DNA of 64,000 nucleotides from DASZVB01 sp035545855 (GTDB lineage Bacteria > Myxococcota_A > Polyangia > Polyangiales > Polyangiaceae): the NCBI GenBank assembly GCA_035545855.1, contig DASZXK010000180.1:14983-78982 (forward strand), read 5' to 3'. The translations under genes and the position numbers were made by a program. Under the pieces are notes generated by a model. The model had not been told where the DNA came from and made no database searches. It saw only the letters and a program-made list of their open reading frames with translations. Below are positions 1 to 12,098 of this stretch, in pieces. Each line of letters opens with the position of its first letter. The first letter of the stretch is position 1.

Positions 1-2
1 TG

Positions 3-41
3 AGCCCCATCGTCCAGCGGCTCCGCGACGCGATCGCCTGA
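3..41 (+). CDS. possible 3' end of an upstream CDS (partial)
   Basis: An open frame enters the window and stops at TGA 39-41, ending in residues SPIVQRLRDAIA. All codons fit the local GC-rich usage. Only 12 residues are visible, so no function can be assigned and the reality of the gene cannot be tested inside this window. Confidence 0.3.
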   Translation, partial: SPIVQRLRDAIA

Positions 42-67
42 GCGCCTCCGCCCGTATCAATAAAGTG

Positions 68-87
68 TGATGGGCCGGAGCCCATCA
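68..87 (+). promoter_or_regulatory. hairpin at the nhaA translation start
   Basis: Two perfect 8-base arms, TGATGGGC (68-75) and GCCCATCA (80-87), flank a CGGA loop. The right arm ends on the A of the nhaA ATG (87-89), and the GGAG ribosome-binding sequence (77-80) lies in the loop. In RNA this hairpin would sit exactly on the initiation region. That suggests translational control, but chance is possible for so short a stem. Confidence 0.4.
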
Positions 88-1304
88 TGACCGCCCCGCC
101 GAAGTCTCTCGTCCCCTCGCTCCGCGTCGTCGGCGGTGCGTTCGAGAAGTTCCTCGCGCTCGAGGCGGCGAGCGGCCTCGTCCTCGTGGCCGCCACGGCG
201 ATCGCGCTCGTGTGGGAAAACTCCCCGTTCGCGTGGGCGTACGACGCCGTCTTCACTCACGCGGTGGCGCTCCCATTTCTCGGCGCGCGCACGGTGCGCT
301 GGCTCGTGAACGACGGTCTGATGGTCGTCTTCTTCTTCGTCGTCGGCCTGGAGATCCGGAAGGAAGCGTACGACGGCTCGCTCTCGGATCTTCGTCGCGC
401 CGCGCTCCCGGTCGTCGCCGCGGTGGGCGGCATGCTCGCGCCGGCCGGGGCGTATCTGCTCCTCGCCGGAGAGCCCGCGATCCGCCGCGGTTGGGGCGTC
501 CCCATGGCGACGGACATCGCGTTCGCGGTCGGGGTGCTCGTGCTCCTCGGGCGGCGCGTGCCCCCGGCGCTCCGGGTGCTGCTCCTCGCTGTCGCCGTCA
601 TCGACGACATCGGGAGCATCTTCGTGATTGCGTTCTTCTATTCGTCGGGCATTGCGCCGCTCGGTCTCGCCGTGGTCGGCGCGAGCGTGCTCGCGATCCT
701 CGGCCTCCAGGCGCTCTCCGTCCGGCGACCGATGGCGTATGTCGTTCCCGCGTTCTTCGTGTGGGCCGGCACCTACGGCGCGGGCATCCACCCGACGATC
801 GCGGGCGTCCTCCTCGGTGCCTTGACCCCGGTGAAGAAGGCCGAGAGCGAACGAGAAGCGCCGTCCGAACGACTCGTTCACGCGCTCCATCCCTGGGTGT
901 CGTTCGGGATTCTCCCGGTATTCGCGCTCGCGAACGCCGGGGTTCCGCTGGGGTCCGTCGCGGCCGATCCGCAGAGCGTCCGCGTGCTCGCGGGAGTCGC
1001 CCTCGGTCTCGGGGTCGGGAAGCCGCTCGGAATTCTCGTCGCGTCCCATCTCGCCACACGCCTCGGGGTCGCGGCGCTTCCCTGGAACCTCGGGTTCCGG
1101 CACCTCGTCGTCCTCGGTCTCGTCGCCGGGATCGGCTTCACGATGGCGCTGTTCGTCGCGGACCTCGCCTTCGCCGAGCCCGTGTCCCTCGTCGCCGCGA
1201 AGCTCGGCATCCTCGTCGCGAGCTTCGTCGCGGCGATCGTCGGCGTCGTCGCGGGGCGCGTGCTGCTCCCGGATCCGGTTGCCCCGGAGGCGTCCCGGTC
1301 CTAG
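87..1304 (+). CDS. nhaA: Na+/H+ antiporter NhaA
   Basis: A 405-aa inner-membrane protein of the NhaA family, which exchanges cytoplasmic Na+ for external H+ in sodium and alkaline-pH homeostasis. About twelve hydrophobic segments are visible. Family hallmarks present are the VFFFVVGLEIRKE segment near residue 85, PMATDIAFAVGVL near residue 136 with the conserved Asp, the VIDDIG motif near residue 170 with the two substrate-site aspartates, and GIGFTMALFVADLAF near the C-terminus. The length matches the family (about 390-430 aa). The ATG at 87 follows a GGAG at 6-base spacing. The gene appears monocistronic, and a start-site hairpin may tune its translation. Confidence 0.95.
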   Translation: MTAPPKSLVPSLRVVGGAFEKFLALEAASGLVLVAATAIALVWENSPFAWAYDAVFTHAVALPFLGARTVRWLVNDGLMVVFFFVVGLEIRKEAYDGSLSDLRRAALPVVAAVGGMLAPAGAYLLLAGEPAIRRGWGVPMATDIAFAVGVLVLLGRRVPPALRVLLLAVAVIDDIGSIFVIAFFYSSGIAPLGLAVVGASVLAILGLQALSVRRPMAYVVPAFFVWAGTYGAGIHPTIAGVLLGALTPVKKAESEREAPSERLVHALHPWVSFGILPVFALANAGVPLGSVAADPQSVRVLAGVALGLGVGKPLGILVASHLATRLGVAALPWNLGFRHLVVLGLVAGIGFTMALFVADLAFAEPVSLVAAKLGILVASFVAAIVGVVAGRVLLPDPVAPEASRS

Positions 1305-1323
1305 GTTGCTCGTTCGGCCCGGG

Positions 1324-1710
1324 ATGCGTCGGCTCGCCCTTCCACTTCTCTTACTCCGCGTGCTCGCGCTGGTCCTCGCTCTCGGCGTGGCGCATCGCTC
1401 GCTGCCCGAGATCCCCGGGGGACCGGCATGCCCGAGGGTCGCCCGGAGCACCGGGGTGGAAGCGCGGATCCGGGACGCGCAGCCGCCACCCGTCGCGGCG
1501 ATCCGCGTCGCCCCGCCCGCGCGAGCAGAGAAGCTCCCCGTTCCGCTCTTCGGCGTCCGTGGCGCCGTTCGTCGTCCTCCATTTCGCCATCGCGACCCGT
1601 CGCCGGAACTCGCGGCCGTCTGGACGGGCAGGGTCGCAATCTCCTTCCTGAAGCGCGTTCCTCGCATGGGCGAGCCTCCAAGGTCCGTCGGGCGTCTCTC
1701 CATCGCCTGA
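1324..1710 (+). CDS. possible small signal-anchored protein, unrecognised
   Basis: A 128-residue frame beginning MRRLALPLLLLRVLALVLAL, which looks like a signal peptide or anchor, followed by a Pro/Arg-rich body with no recognised domain. It starts 19 bases after nhaA. Codon use in the first 30 codons fits a real gene, but the rest is rich in Arg and Pro, as shadow frames of this GC content often are. No minus-strand frame in the interval is more convincing. It is reported as a weak candidate. Confidence 0.3.
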   Translation: MRRLALPLLLLRVLALVLALGVAHRSLPEIPGGPACPRVARSTGVEARIRDAQPPPVAAIRVAPPARAEKLPVPLFGVRGAVRRPPFRHRDPSPELAAVWTGRVAISFLKRVPRMGEPPRSVGRLSIA

Positions 1711-1758
1711 CCCAGAAACCCTTGGCTCCCCTCGCGGGGAGAGAAACGGACTCGTCCC

Positions 1759-1914
1759 ATGAGTGCCGAGAAGCGACAATCCATCGAGAAGTCGGGCGCG
1801 GCGTCGCGTCCCGAAGCTGGCGAGGCACCGAAGCAGGAGCTCGCGAAACCGCCCGTGCTGATCTTCCTGCTTCCGCTCGTCCTCGTCATTGCCTGGGCCC
1901 TAGTCTCGAGGTGA
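1759..1914 (+). CDS. small single-span membrane protein (51 aa)
   Basis: The ATG at 1759 opens a 51-codon frame ending TGA 1912-1914. The first about 30 residues are hydrophilic and charged (MSAEKRQSIEKSGAAS...), followed by one hydrophobic helix (VLIFLLPLVLVIAWALV) and a final SR. This is a tail-anchor-like layout. It lies 56 bases upstream of the CPA2 antiporter gene on the same strand and could be co-transcribed. I do not recognise a family. The clean split between charged N-terminus and single membrane span argues for a real gene. Confidence 0.5.
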   Translation: MSAEKRQSIEKSGAASRPEAGEAPKQELAKPPVLIFLLPLVLVIAWALVSR

Positions 1915-1970
1915 GAAGACAAGACGGAGGGCTCCGGTTCTTCCGGGGCCTTCCGTACGACGAGGCATCC

Positions 1971-3683
1971 ATGGGACACATTCCGCTCCTCGACGAACTG
2001 TCGCTCATCGCGGTGCTCGCGGTAGCCGTCACGGTGCTCCTCGCGAGGCTCCGGCTCCCGACGGTCGCGGGCCTTCTCGCCGCCGGGGCCCTCGCCGGTC
2101 CGAACGGACTTCGCCTCGTTCACTCCACCGAAGCGATAGAGATGCTCGCGGAGGTGGGCGTCGTCCTCCTCCTGTTCACCATCGGGCTCGAGTTCTCCCT
2201 CGAGCGGCTGACGAGCATCTTCAAGAGCGTCGCGCTCGGCGGACTCCTTCAAGTCGTGCTCACGGCGGCCGCCACGACGCTCGGCGCCAGGCTGCTCGGC
2301 GTGCCCCTCGCGCAGGGCGTCTTCTACGGCTTCGTCGTCTCGCTCTCGAGCACGGCCATCGTCCTCCGCGCGCTCGGTGATCGGAACGAGCTCGACGCGC
2401 CGCACGGCCGCTTCATCGTGGGAACGCTCGTCTTTCAGGACCTCGCCGTGGTGCCCATGGTCCTCGTCGTGCCGGTCCTCGCGCCGTCGGAGGCGGCCGG
2501 ATCCGTCGGCCTCGACGTGTCCTTCGCGCTCGGCAAGGCGGCCCTGCTCGTCGCCGTGACGATCGTCGTCGCACGCGTCGTCGTTCCGCGCGTGCTCGAC
2601 TGGGTCGATGCCAGTCGCTCACGCGAGACGTTCCTCATCGCCGTGCTCGGGCTCTGCATCGGCACGGCGTGGCTCACGTCGCTCGCCGGGCTCTCGCTCG
2701 CGCTCGGCGCTTTCCTGGGCGGCATGGTCGTCGCCGGCACCGCTTACGGTCACCGCGCCATGGGTGACATGCTCCCGCTCCGGGACGTGTTCGTCAGTCT
2801 CTTCTTCGTCTCGCTCGGCATGCTGTTCGACGTGCGCGTCGTACTGGCGCATCCGGTCGCCCTGCTCCTGCTCACCGTCGCGTTCCTCGGCGGCAAGGCC
2901 GTCCTCGCGACGGCATCGGCGCTCGTCATGGGCTTTCCCGCGCGCGTCGCGCTCCTCGCCGGCGTCGGCCTGGCGCAGTTCGGAGAGTTCGGTTTCGTGC
3001 TCGCTCGCCTCGGGGAATCCTCCGGGGTCGTCCGCTCGGAAGCGCTCGGTCCTCTCCTCGCCGCCGGCATCGTCAGCATGTTCCTGACGCCGGTCCTCGT
3101 CCGTCTATCGCCGCACTTCACTGCGGGCGAGCGTCTGCTTGCGCCGCTCCAGCGGCGCGTCTCGGGGACGGACCTTCCCACGGCCGCGCTGGAAGGTCGC
3201 ATCGCGTCCGAGCACGTGGTCGTCGTGGGCTACGGCCTCGCCGGTCGCATGACGACCTCGGCGCTCGAACGACTCTCCGTGAAGTACGTCGTGCTCGAGC
3301 TGAACGCGGAGACCGTGCGAAACGCCGTCCGCGCTTCCGTGCCGGCGTTCTACGCGGACGCGACGAGCCCGGAGGCCCTCGAGCACGCCCATCTTCCCTC
3401 CGCGCGCGCGCTCGTCCTCCTCATCAACGATCGCACGGCGGTGGAGCGCATCGTGGACACCGCGCGCCGGGTCGCACCCGCGGTCCCCATCATCACGCGC
3501 GCCCGCTACCAGACGGAAGGAGAGCGCCTTCGCGCGAGCGGAGCCGCGGAGGTCGTCGTGGAGGAAATCGCCGGCGCCGTCGAGATCGTCGAGGCGCTGC
3601 TCTCCCGGCTGGAAGTCCCTCCCGACGAAGTGAGACGCTGCGTCGACTCGTCGCGACGCTCGCTCGCCCCCGCCCCCGCGTGA
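1971..3683 (+). CDS. CPA2-family K+(Na+)/H+ antiporter, KefB-like, with RCK domain
   Basis: A 570-aa protein with an N-terminal antiporter domain (residues about 1-390, roughly twelve spans). Typical CPA2 motifs are LAAGALAGPNGLRLV and GVVLLLFTIGLEFSLERL near the N-terminus, and FQDLAVVPMV in the middle. The C-terminal TrkA-N/RCK domain (about 410-530) carries the nucleotide-binding GYGLAG motif. It likely exchanges K+ or Na+ for H+ under ligand control at the inner membrane. The start at ATG 1971 was chosen because the open frame upstream of it (to 1428) is Arg/Ser-rich and lacks coding character. Confidence 0.9.
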   Translation: MGHIPLLDELSLIAVLAVAVTVLLARLRLPTVAGLLAAGALAGPNGLRLVHSTEAIEMLAEVGVVLLLFTIGLEFSLERLTSIFKSVALGGLLQVVLTAAATTLGARLLGVPLAQGVFYGFVVSLSSTAIVLRALGDRNELDAPHGRFIVGTLVFQDLAVVPMVLVVPVLAPSEAAGSVGLDVSFALGKAALLVAVTIVVARVVVPRVLDWVDASRSRETFLIAVLGLCIGTAWLTSLAGLSLALGAFLGGMVVAGTAYGHRAMGDMLPLRDVFVSLFFVSLGMLFDVRVVLAHPVALLLLTVAFLGGKAVLATASALVMGFPARVALLAGVGLAQFGEFGFVLARLGESSGVVRSEALGPLLAAGIVSMFLTPVLVRLSPHFTAGERLLAPLQRRVSGTDLPTAALEGRIASEHVVVVGYGLAGRMTTSALERLSVKYVVLELNAETVRNAVRASVPAFYADATSPEALEHAHLPSARALVLLINDRTAVERIVDTARRVAPAVPIITRARYQTEGERLRASGAAEVVVEEIAGAVEIVEALLSRLEVPPDEVRRCVDSSRRSLAPAPA

Positions 3684-3733
3684 CCGTGACGTTCCCCGCC
3701 GTCCGCGCACAGGCAGGGGGCTCTTCACGATCC

Positions 3734-3755
3734 GATAGTTTGTATACAAACCATC
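3734..3755. repeat. TTTGTATACAAA palindrome, copy A (convergent gap 3684-3993)
   Basis: The core TTTGTATACAAA is at 3739-3750. The symmetry extends over 22 bases with one mismatched pair (3737/3752). It lies between the 3' ends of the KefB-like gene (plus) and a lipoprotein gene (minus). The rest of this 310-base gap holds a duplicated segment around 3808-3842 and 3944-3977 sharing CGAGCGCGCGCCCGAA, and the dispersed block at 3842-3939. I see no gene in it. Confidence 0.85.
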
Positions 3756-3841
3756 TCGCCCCCGATCAGTGATTGGTCCCACCGATACAGGTCCCCGCGA
3801 GCAAGGCGAGCGCGCGCCCGAAAGGGCGCGGCAGGGGGAGC

Positions 3842-3939
3842 GGTCCGAGGCCCGCAGGGCGAAGCCCGAGGACCACAGGAGCCGCGGGGGACCAGGTCCC
3901 CCTAGAAACAAAACCCACGACGCAACACGTCGTCTGTCG
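3842..3939 (-). repeat. dispersed intergenic block, inverted copy of 47643-47739
   Basis: Read on the minus strand, this stretch matches 47643-47739 over most of about 95 bases. The best run is GGGGGACCT, one variable base, then GTCCCCCGCGGCTCC, followed after one base by GTGGT and then TCGGGCTTCGC. The GGGGGACC/GGTCCCCC part is itself a hairpin. Both copies lie in convergent gaps that also carry the TTTGTATACAAA palindrome. Confidence 0.7.
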
Positions 3940-3993
3940 CCGGCGAGCGCGCGCCCGAAGGCGGCGGCAGGGGAGCAGGTCCCCGTGACCGGA

Positions 3994-4368
3994 TCAGCCC
4001 GCGTCTTTGTTCGAGCGGCCGCCGCTGCCGGACGGGCCGCCGCCGGTGCCGATGGAGCCGCCGGACGAGGACTTCCCGCCGCTGCCGCTGCCGCCGTTGC
4101 CCGTTCCGCTGGAACAGGTGGAGTCCGAGAGCACGCAGTTGTTGCAGGTCGGCGTGCCGTTCGGCTTGGCGCTGTTCAGCGACGCGCAGGTCGCGCCGTT
4201 CAGGTTGATGCCGTCGCACGCCTCGCCCGTGTCGAGCGTCCCGTTGCCGCAGTTCGCGCTCGTCTGGGGCGCATTGCCGGAGCCGTCATCGGAGCTGCTG
4301 CAGGCGCCGACGGTGGCGGCGGCGACGGTGAGAACGAACACGAGGCGGAGCGAGGTGGTGAGCGTCAT
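3994..4368 (-). CDS. small lipoprotein with myxococcus-type Cys-rich repeat
   Basis: A 124-aa secreted lipoprotein. ATG 4368 opens a signal peptide ending in the lipobox VGAC, followed by an acidic Ser-rich stretch. Next comes a Cys-rich repeat (CGNGTLDTGEACDG ... CNNCVLSDSTC) of the DUF4215/myxococcus disulfide-repeat type, and then a Gly/Ser-rich tail. Such repeats are found in surface and secreted proteins of myxobacteria, and their ligand is generally unknown. ATG 4368 was preferred to an upstream in-frame start (4410) because it begins the signal peptide directly. Confidence 0.75.
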   Translation of the reverse strand: MTLTTSLRLVFVLTVAAATVGACSSSDDGSGNAPQTSANCGNGTLDTGEACDGINLNGATCASLNSAKPNGTPTCNNCVLSDSTCSSGTGNGGSGSGGKSSSGGSIGTGGGPSGSGGRSNKDAG

Positions 4369-4495
4369 GGGGTGGATCTCCCTGGCTGGCCCGGGGCCGG
4401 TGAGGCGCACTAACAGCGGATAATTGCAGTGTACCGGCTAGTTGGCCGGCACGGACTCCGCGGGCATAACAGAGAAGTCGGCGCCGGTAAACGGG

Positions 4496-4930
4496 TCAGG
4501 TCGGGCCGCTCTCCACGCGCTTCTTCAGTGCCTGGTTCATGAACACGAATCCGCGAGCGGTGTTCGTGAGCAGGTGCGTCATCGGCTTCACCAGGAGCCC
4601 GCGAAAGTCCTCGCCCTGCACGAAGCGAGTCTTGTCGGCTCCGACGGGGACCAGCCGGAAGAAGTGCTCACCGTCGAAGAGGCCACGGACGAGAAAATGA
4701 CCGAGCCAGCGGAGCTCCTGGTTCGGCTCCGCGGCCAGCACCTTCGGTCGGAACGTCATCTCCCGTCCGCCGGGCGGCGAGATCACGACGTGGAGCCGTT
4801 CTCCGACCGCGGGCCGTCCCGAGATCTCGACGATGAACGGGTTCCATTCCGGATATCGCGCGAAGTCCGTGAGCACTCGAAAGACGGCCTCCGGAGGCGC
4901 GTGGATCTCGACTTCGGCACGGAGCTCCAT
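4496..4930 (-). CDS. SRPBCC-family (START-like) protein
   Basis: A 144-aa single-domain protein of the SRPBCC / polyketide-cyclase superfamily. Signs are the opening beta strand with EVEIHAPPEAVFRVLTDFARYPEWNPFI, which is the classic N-terminal signature, and the closing amphipathic helix after FRGLLVKPMTHLL. The fold binds hydrophobic ligands in a deep cavity, and the ligand here cannot be told. ATG 4930 was chosen over an upstream in-frame start at 4990 because the latter would overlap the divergent gene starting at 4978. Confidence 0.8.
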   Translation of the reverse strand: MELRAEVEIHAPPEAVFRVLTDFARYPEWNPFIVEISGRPAVGERLHVVISPPGGREMTFRPKVLAAEPNQELRWLGHFLVRGLFDGEHFFRLVPVGADKTRFVQGEDFRGLLVKPMTHLLTNTARGFVFMNQALKKRVESGPT

Positions 4931-4977
4931 GGTCACGAGCTTACACCACGACACGAGGTATCCTTGGGTCTCGGACG

Positions 4978-7617
4978 ATGCGGAGCTCACGCGCGAAAGC
5001 CGCGTCGACGGCGGGGGCGCTGCTCCTCCTCGCCGCCGGCGTGCAGGGGCTCCGGCTCCGTGTCGAGGCGCAGGTGCTCCTCCGCGCAGGCGGCGTCGTG
5101 CTCGAACGCGTCGATGAGACGGTCGTGCCGCAAGGGGATCGCCTGGACGCGGACGAGGGCGACCTCATGCTCTCGGACGGCGCGCTCCAGGTGGTCGTCG
5201 GGGCGTCCGCCGAGGCGACGGATCGACGCTTCGAGTTCGGCACGATCCTCGACGTGACGGGTCCCGGGTTCTCCGACGACGCGCTCGGGGCGATGCACGC
5301 GGCGGCGATGATCTCGGGCCGGAAAGTGCGCGTCGTCACGGACCGGGTGGAGGCGGGGACGGAGCGGAACGTCCCCGTCATTCGCATTCGCGAGCACGAC
5401 GCGAGCTCGATGCTCGGACTCGTCAGCACCGTACGGCTCGTCCCGAAGAAGAGCCGCGTCGAGATCGTGACCGTCGCGGAGAACCGCTCGTCGCGGACGC
5501 TCCCGGTGCGCCTCGGTGACGAGCTCGAGTGGCCGGGCGAGCCGACGTTCCTTCCCGGCTACGGCGACGTCGAGCAGAGCGGAAAGCGCGCGGTGGCGTG
5601 GGTCGCCCGCCGGGGGCCGCTCTCCTATGGTCTCGTCTTTCCCGCCGCGCCGGCGGAGGTCGAGTTCGTCGCCGATCAGAGCGACACGGCGCAGACCGCG
5701 TGGGCGACCGCCGTCACGCTCGCACCGGGCCAGAAGACGTCCTACCGGCGCGTGCTCGTCGCGACGCCGGAAGGCGTCTCGGAGGTGGCGCGCGTCGCGG
5801 CGGAGATCACGGGTACGGCCGTCGGGCGAGTCTCCGGCCTGCTCTCGCCGGCCCCCGCGTGGGCGATCCTCACGGCGATCGCCTCGGACGGCACCATCGC
5901 CCTGAAGGAGAGCGCGCGCGAAGACGGAAGGTTTTCCCTGTTTCTCCCCCCGGGCCGCTACACGCTCCTCCTCCAGACCTCGGGTGGATTCGACCAGGCC
6001 GAGGTCACCGTACGCGGCGGTGCGGAGACGATCGCCCGGCTCGTGACCCCGCAGGCGGAGCGCCTGGATTTTCGCGTGACGGACGAGGGCGGCGCGCTCA
6101 TCCCCGCGCGCATCGTCGTCACCGGAACCGTGGGGACGCCGGACCCACGGTTCCTGTCGATGCCGCGGGTCTCCGCGGCGGGGAACGAGGTTCACACCGT
6201 CACCGGCGAGGGGCACGTCGAGATCCCGCCCGGGCGCTACAAGGTGATCGTCTCTCGGGGGATCGAGTGGTCCATCGAGGAGCGGAACATCGAGGTGAAG
6301 CCCGAGCAGGGCGTCGCGCTCCGCATCGCGCTCTCGCACGAGATCCCGACGCCGGGCTGGATCTCCGCGGACCTCCACCTTCACGCGAAGCCGAGCGGAG
6401 ACTCGGAGCTGCCGCTCGACGATCGCATCGCGTCGCTCGTCGCCGCGGGCGTCGAGTTCGCGGTCGCGACGGATCACAATCACGTCACCGACTACGGGCC
6501 GACGATCGACTCCCTCTCCGCCCATCGCCTCCTCTCCTCCACGCGCGGCGTCGAGATCACGACCCGCACCTGGGGGCACTTCAACGCGTACCCGCTGCCC
6601 CCGAAGTCTCCGGCGCCGCCCCACGTCGGAGATCCGCCGGAGATGTTCGCGGCGGTCCACAAGCTCGCGCCCGACGCGCTCATCCAGGTGAATCACCCGT
6701 GGATGCCCGGGTGGGGGTATTTCCACCGCGCCGTCCTGAACGAGCGGACCGGCGCCCGGTGGCGGAAGCAGTTCTCGTTCGACTTCGACGCGATCGAGGT
6801 GGCGAACGGCTACGAGCTCGGCAAGGTGGACATCGTCGGGCGAAACCTGAGGCGTTACTTCGACCTCTTGAACCTCGGCCGCAGGTACACCGCGGTCGGC
6901 AATTCGGACTCCCACAAGCTCACGAACGAATGGGCCGGCTATCCGCGCACCTACGTCCGGGTCGCGGACGACCACCCCGGTCGGGCGAGCGCCGAGGAGA
7001 TCGCGAAGTCCATTCGCGACGGACACGCGACCGTCTCGCTCGGGCCCATCGTGGAAGCGAGGATCGGCGTCGCCGGGCCCGGTGACACGGTGCACACCAC
7101 GCCCGGGACGCTCCCGCTCGACATCACCGTCCGTGCCCCGCAGTGGGTGAGCGTCGACCGCGTGGACGTCGTCGTCTCCGGAGACACCGTGGATTCCTTC
7201 GACGTCGGCGCGGCGGATCGGGAGAGCGGCGGGGTGCGCTTCTCCCGGACGGTGGATCTCGTCGCCGAGCACGACGCCTTCGTCGTCGTCGTCGCGACGG
7301 GAGACAGGCCGCTCGATCTCGTGCTGCCCGGCAAGCACGTGACTCCGTTCGCGTTCACGAACCCGATCTGGGTCAACGTGGGCCGCCCCGAGGAGCCGCC
7401 GGCTCATCCGGTCGATCGTGTGCCGAGACGAGCGGCCCCGTCGCGGGTCCCCGAGGAGATCGAGCTCCTGCCCGAGGACGGCTACGAGGTCGCTCCGGAC
7501 GGCGGGGCAGGAGCCGAGACGGACGAAGCGCCCGAGACGCCCGGGACGGCCGGAACCGAGCAGCCGTCGGGCCCGGCGGAGTCGCCGCAGTCCGACGCGC
7601 CGGACGCCGCACCCTGA
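4978..7617 (+). CDS. CehA/McbA-family PHP-domain metallohydrolase
   Basis: An 879-aa protein with an N-terminal hydrophobic segment (signal or anchor). Residues about 30-450 form a beta-rich region with two carboxypeptidase-regulatory-like stretches (LPPGRYTLLL, IPPGRYKVIVS). Residues about 460-690 form a PHP-type metal-dependent hydrolase domain with DLHLHAKPSGDSE, ATDHNHVTDY, QVNHPW and GNSDSHK supplying the expected His/Asp ligands. A Pro/Glu-rich low-complexity tail follows. CehA/McbA members hydrolyse phosphoester or carbamate bonds, and the substrate here is unknown. The location is probably periplasmic. The gene is divergent from the SRPBCC gene. Confidence 0.8.
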   Translation: MRSSRAKAASTAGALLLLAAGVQGLRLRVEAQVLLRAGGVVLERVDETVVPQGDRLDADEGDLMLSDGALQVVVGASAEATDRRFEFGTILDVTGPGFSDDALGAMHAAAMISGRKVRVVTDRVEAGTERNVPVIRIREHDASSMLGLVSTVRLVPKKSRVEIVTVAENRSSRTLPVRLGDELEWPGEPTFLPGYGDVEQSGKRAVAWVARRGPLSYGLVFPAAPAEVEFVADQSDTAQTAWATAVTLAPGQKTSYRRVLVATPEGVSEVARVAAEITGTAVGRVSGLLSPAPAWAILTAIASDGTIALKESAREDGRFSLFLPPGRYTLLLQTSGGFDQAEVTVRGGAETIARLVTPQAERLDFRVTDEGGALIPARIVVTGTVGTPDPRFLSMPRVSAAGNEVHTVTGEGHVEIPPGRYKVIVSRGIEWSIEERNIEVKPEQGVALRIALSHEIPTPGWISADLHLHAKPSGDSELPLDDRIASLVAAGVEFAVATDHNHVTDYGPTIDSLSAHRLLSSTRGVEITTRTWGHFNAYPLPPKSPAPPHVGDPPEMFAAVHKLAPDALIQVNHPWMPGWGYFHRAVLNERTGARWRKQFSFDFDAIEVANGYELGKVDIVGRNLRRYFDLLNLGRRYTAVGNSDSHKLTNEWAGYPRTYVRVADDHPGRASAEEIAKSIRDGHATVSLGPIVEARIGVAGPGDTVHTTPGTLPLDITVRAPQWVSVDRVDVVVSGDTVDSFDVGAADRESGGVRFSRTVDLVAEHDAFVVVVATGDRPLDLVLPGKHVTPFAFTNPIWVNVGRPEEPPAHPVDRVPRRAAPSRVPEEIELLPEDGYEVAPDGGAGAETDEAPETPGTAGTEQPSGPAESPQSDAPDAAP

Positions 7618-7657
7618 GAGGCCGCCGCTCCTCTCGGTGGTGTAGAATCCCGGCCCC

Positions 7658-8461
7658 ATGCGTGCCTCGATCCTCACCTCGATCCTGCTCCTCTCGAGTT
7701 CGTTCGTCGCCCTCGCATGCGGCGGTCCGAGCGCGGGCGGCGGCTGTCACTACGAGACGTGGCAGGGGAAATGCCAGCTCACGAACGTGCGGACGGCGCG
7801 CATCGTCGAGCGCTTTCCGAAGAGCTTCGTCGTCGTCGAGTCGACGTACGAGCCGCAATCGACGGAGGGAGTCTTCGCGCCCCCTCCGTTCCGGAAGGAG
7901 ACGCTCGCGCCCGCGGAGCAGGAGATGGATCTCACGGGGCACATCAAGCAGTACCCGCTCGTCGATTGCGCCGTGCAAAACCCCGTCGGAGATCCGTGCG
8001 CGCCGAAGATGAGCGCCGCGGTCCCCGAATTCGTCGCGACCTCCGCCGCGGCGCCCACCGGCCCGGTCGGTTGCGCGAAGATCGAGCACCCCGGAAACAC
8101 CGCGCCCGTTCCTGCGTCGGCGACGCTCCCCGGCCCGTTTCAGTTCGACGAGAATTCCTCCGTTCCTTCCCCGGAGGCCCTGCGCCTCGCGGACGAAGCT
8201 GCCCGCGCGATCCTCCAGAACCCGCGCATCGAGTGCGTGGCGATCCGGGGCATGTCGGCTCCCGGCGAGAGCTTCTCGCTCGCGAACGACCGCGCCCAGG
8301 CCGTCCGGCACTTGCTCGAGACTCGCGGCGTCGCGCACGCGAACGTGACCGTGTTCGAGGCCACGGCACCCAGCTACACCGCGGCCCCCGACGACCAGCC
8401 CGTGCTCTCCGAGCACCGTCGCGTTCATCTGTCGGTCGTGGTCTACGGAAACGGATCCTGA
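7658..8461 (+). CDS. OmpA-like domain lipoprotein
   Basis: A 267-aa lipoprotein. The signal peptide ends in the lipobox LACGG. The C-terminal about 100 residues resemble an OmpA/MotB peptidoglycan-binding fold: FQFDENSSVPSPEALRLADE is the usual 'F...s..l...a...L' start, and SLANDRAQAVRHLLETRGV corresponds to the NxxLSxxRAxxV helix with substitutions. The middle (about 25-160) has no recognised domain and contains several Cys. It probably tethers the outer membrane to the wall. It sits 40 bases after the PHP gene and 24 bases before the kinase gene, so it may belong to the same transcript. Confidence 0.7.
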   Translation: MRASILTSILLLSSSFVALACGGPSAGGGCHYETWQGKCQLTNVRTARIVERFPKSFVVVESTYEPQSTEGVFAPPPFRKETLAPAEQEMDLTGHIKQYPLVDCAVQNPVGDPCAPKMSAAVPEFVATSAAAPTGPVGCAKIEHPGNTAPVPASATLPGPFQFDENSSVPSPEALRLADEAARAILQNPRIECVAIRGMSAPGESFSLANDRAQAVRHLLETRGVAHANVTVFEATAPSYTAAPDDQPVLSEHRRVHLSVVVYGNGS

Positions 8462-8485
8462 GCGGGACGGCGAGGGGGTCCGGCG

Positions 8486-12097
<3,612 letters not shown>

Positions 12098-12098
12098 T

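Noticed and set aside
57..2405. 782-aa minus-strand open frame opposite nhaA and the antiporter
   Set aside because: Composition is almost entirely charged residues. The plus strand carries two clear families.
3734..3755. classical Rho-independent terminator reading of the palindromes
   Set aside because: No U-tract follows on either strand and the stem centre is AT-rich, so the simple terminator model is not supported, although a termination role is not excluded.
4987..7677. 896-aa minus-strand frame
   Set aside because: Shadow of the PHP metallohydrolase gene with no recognisable motifs.
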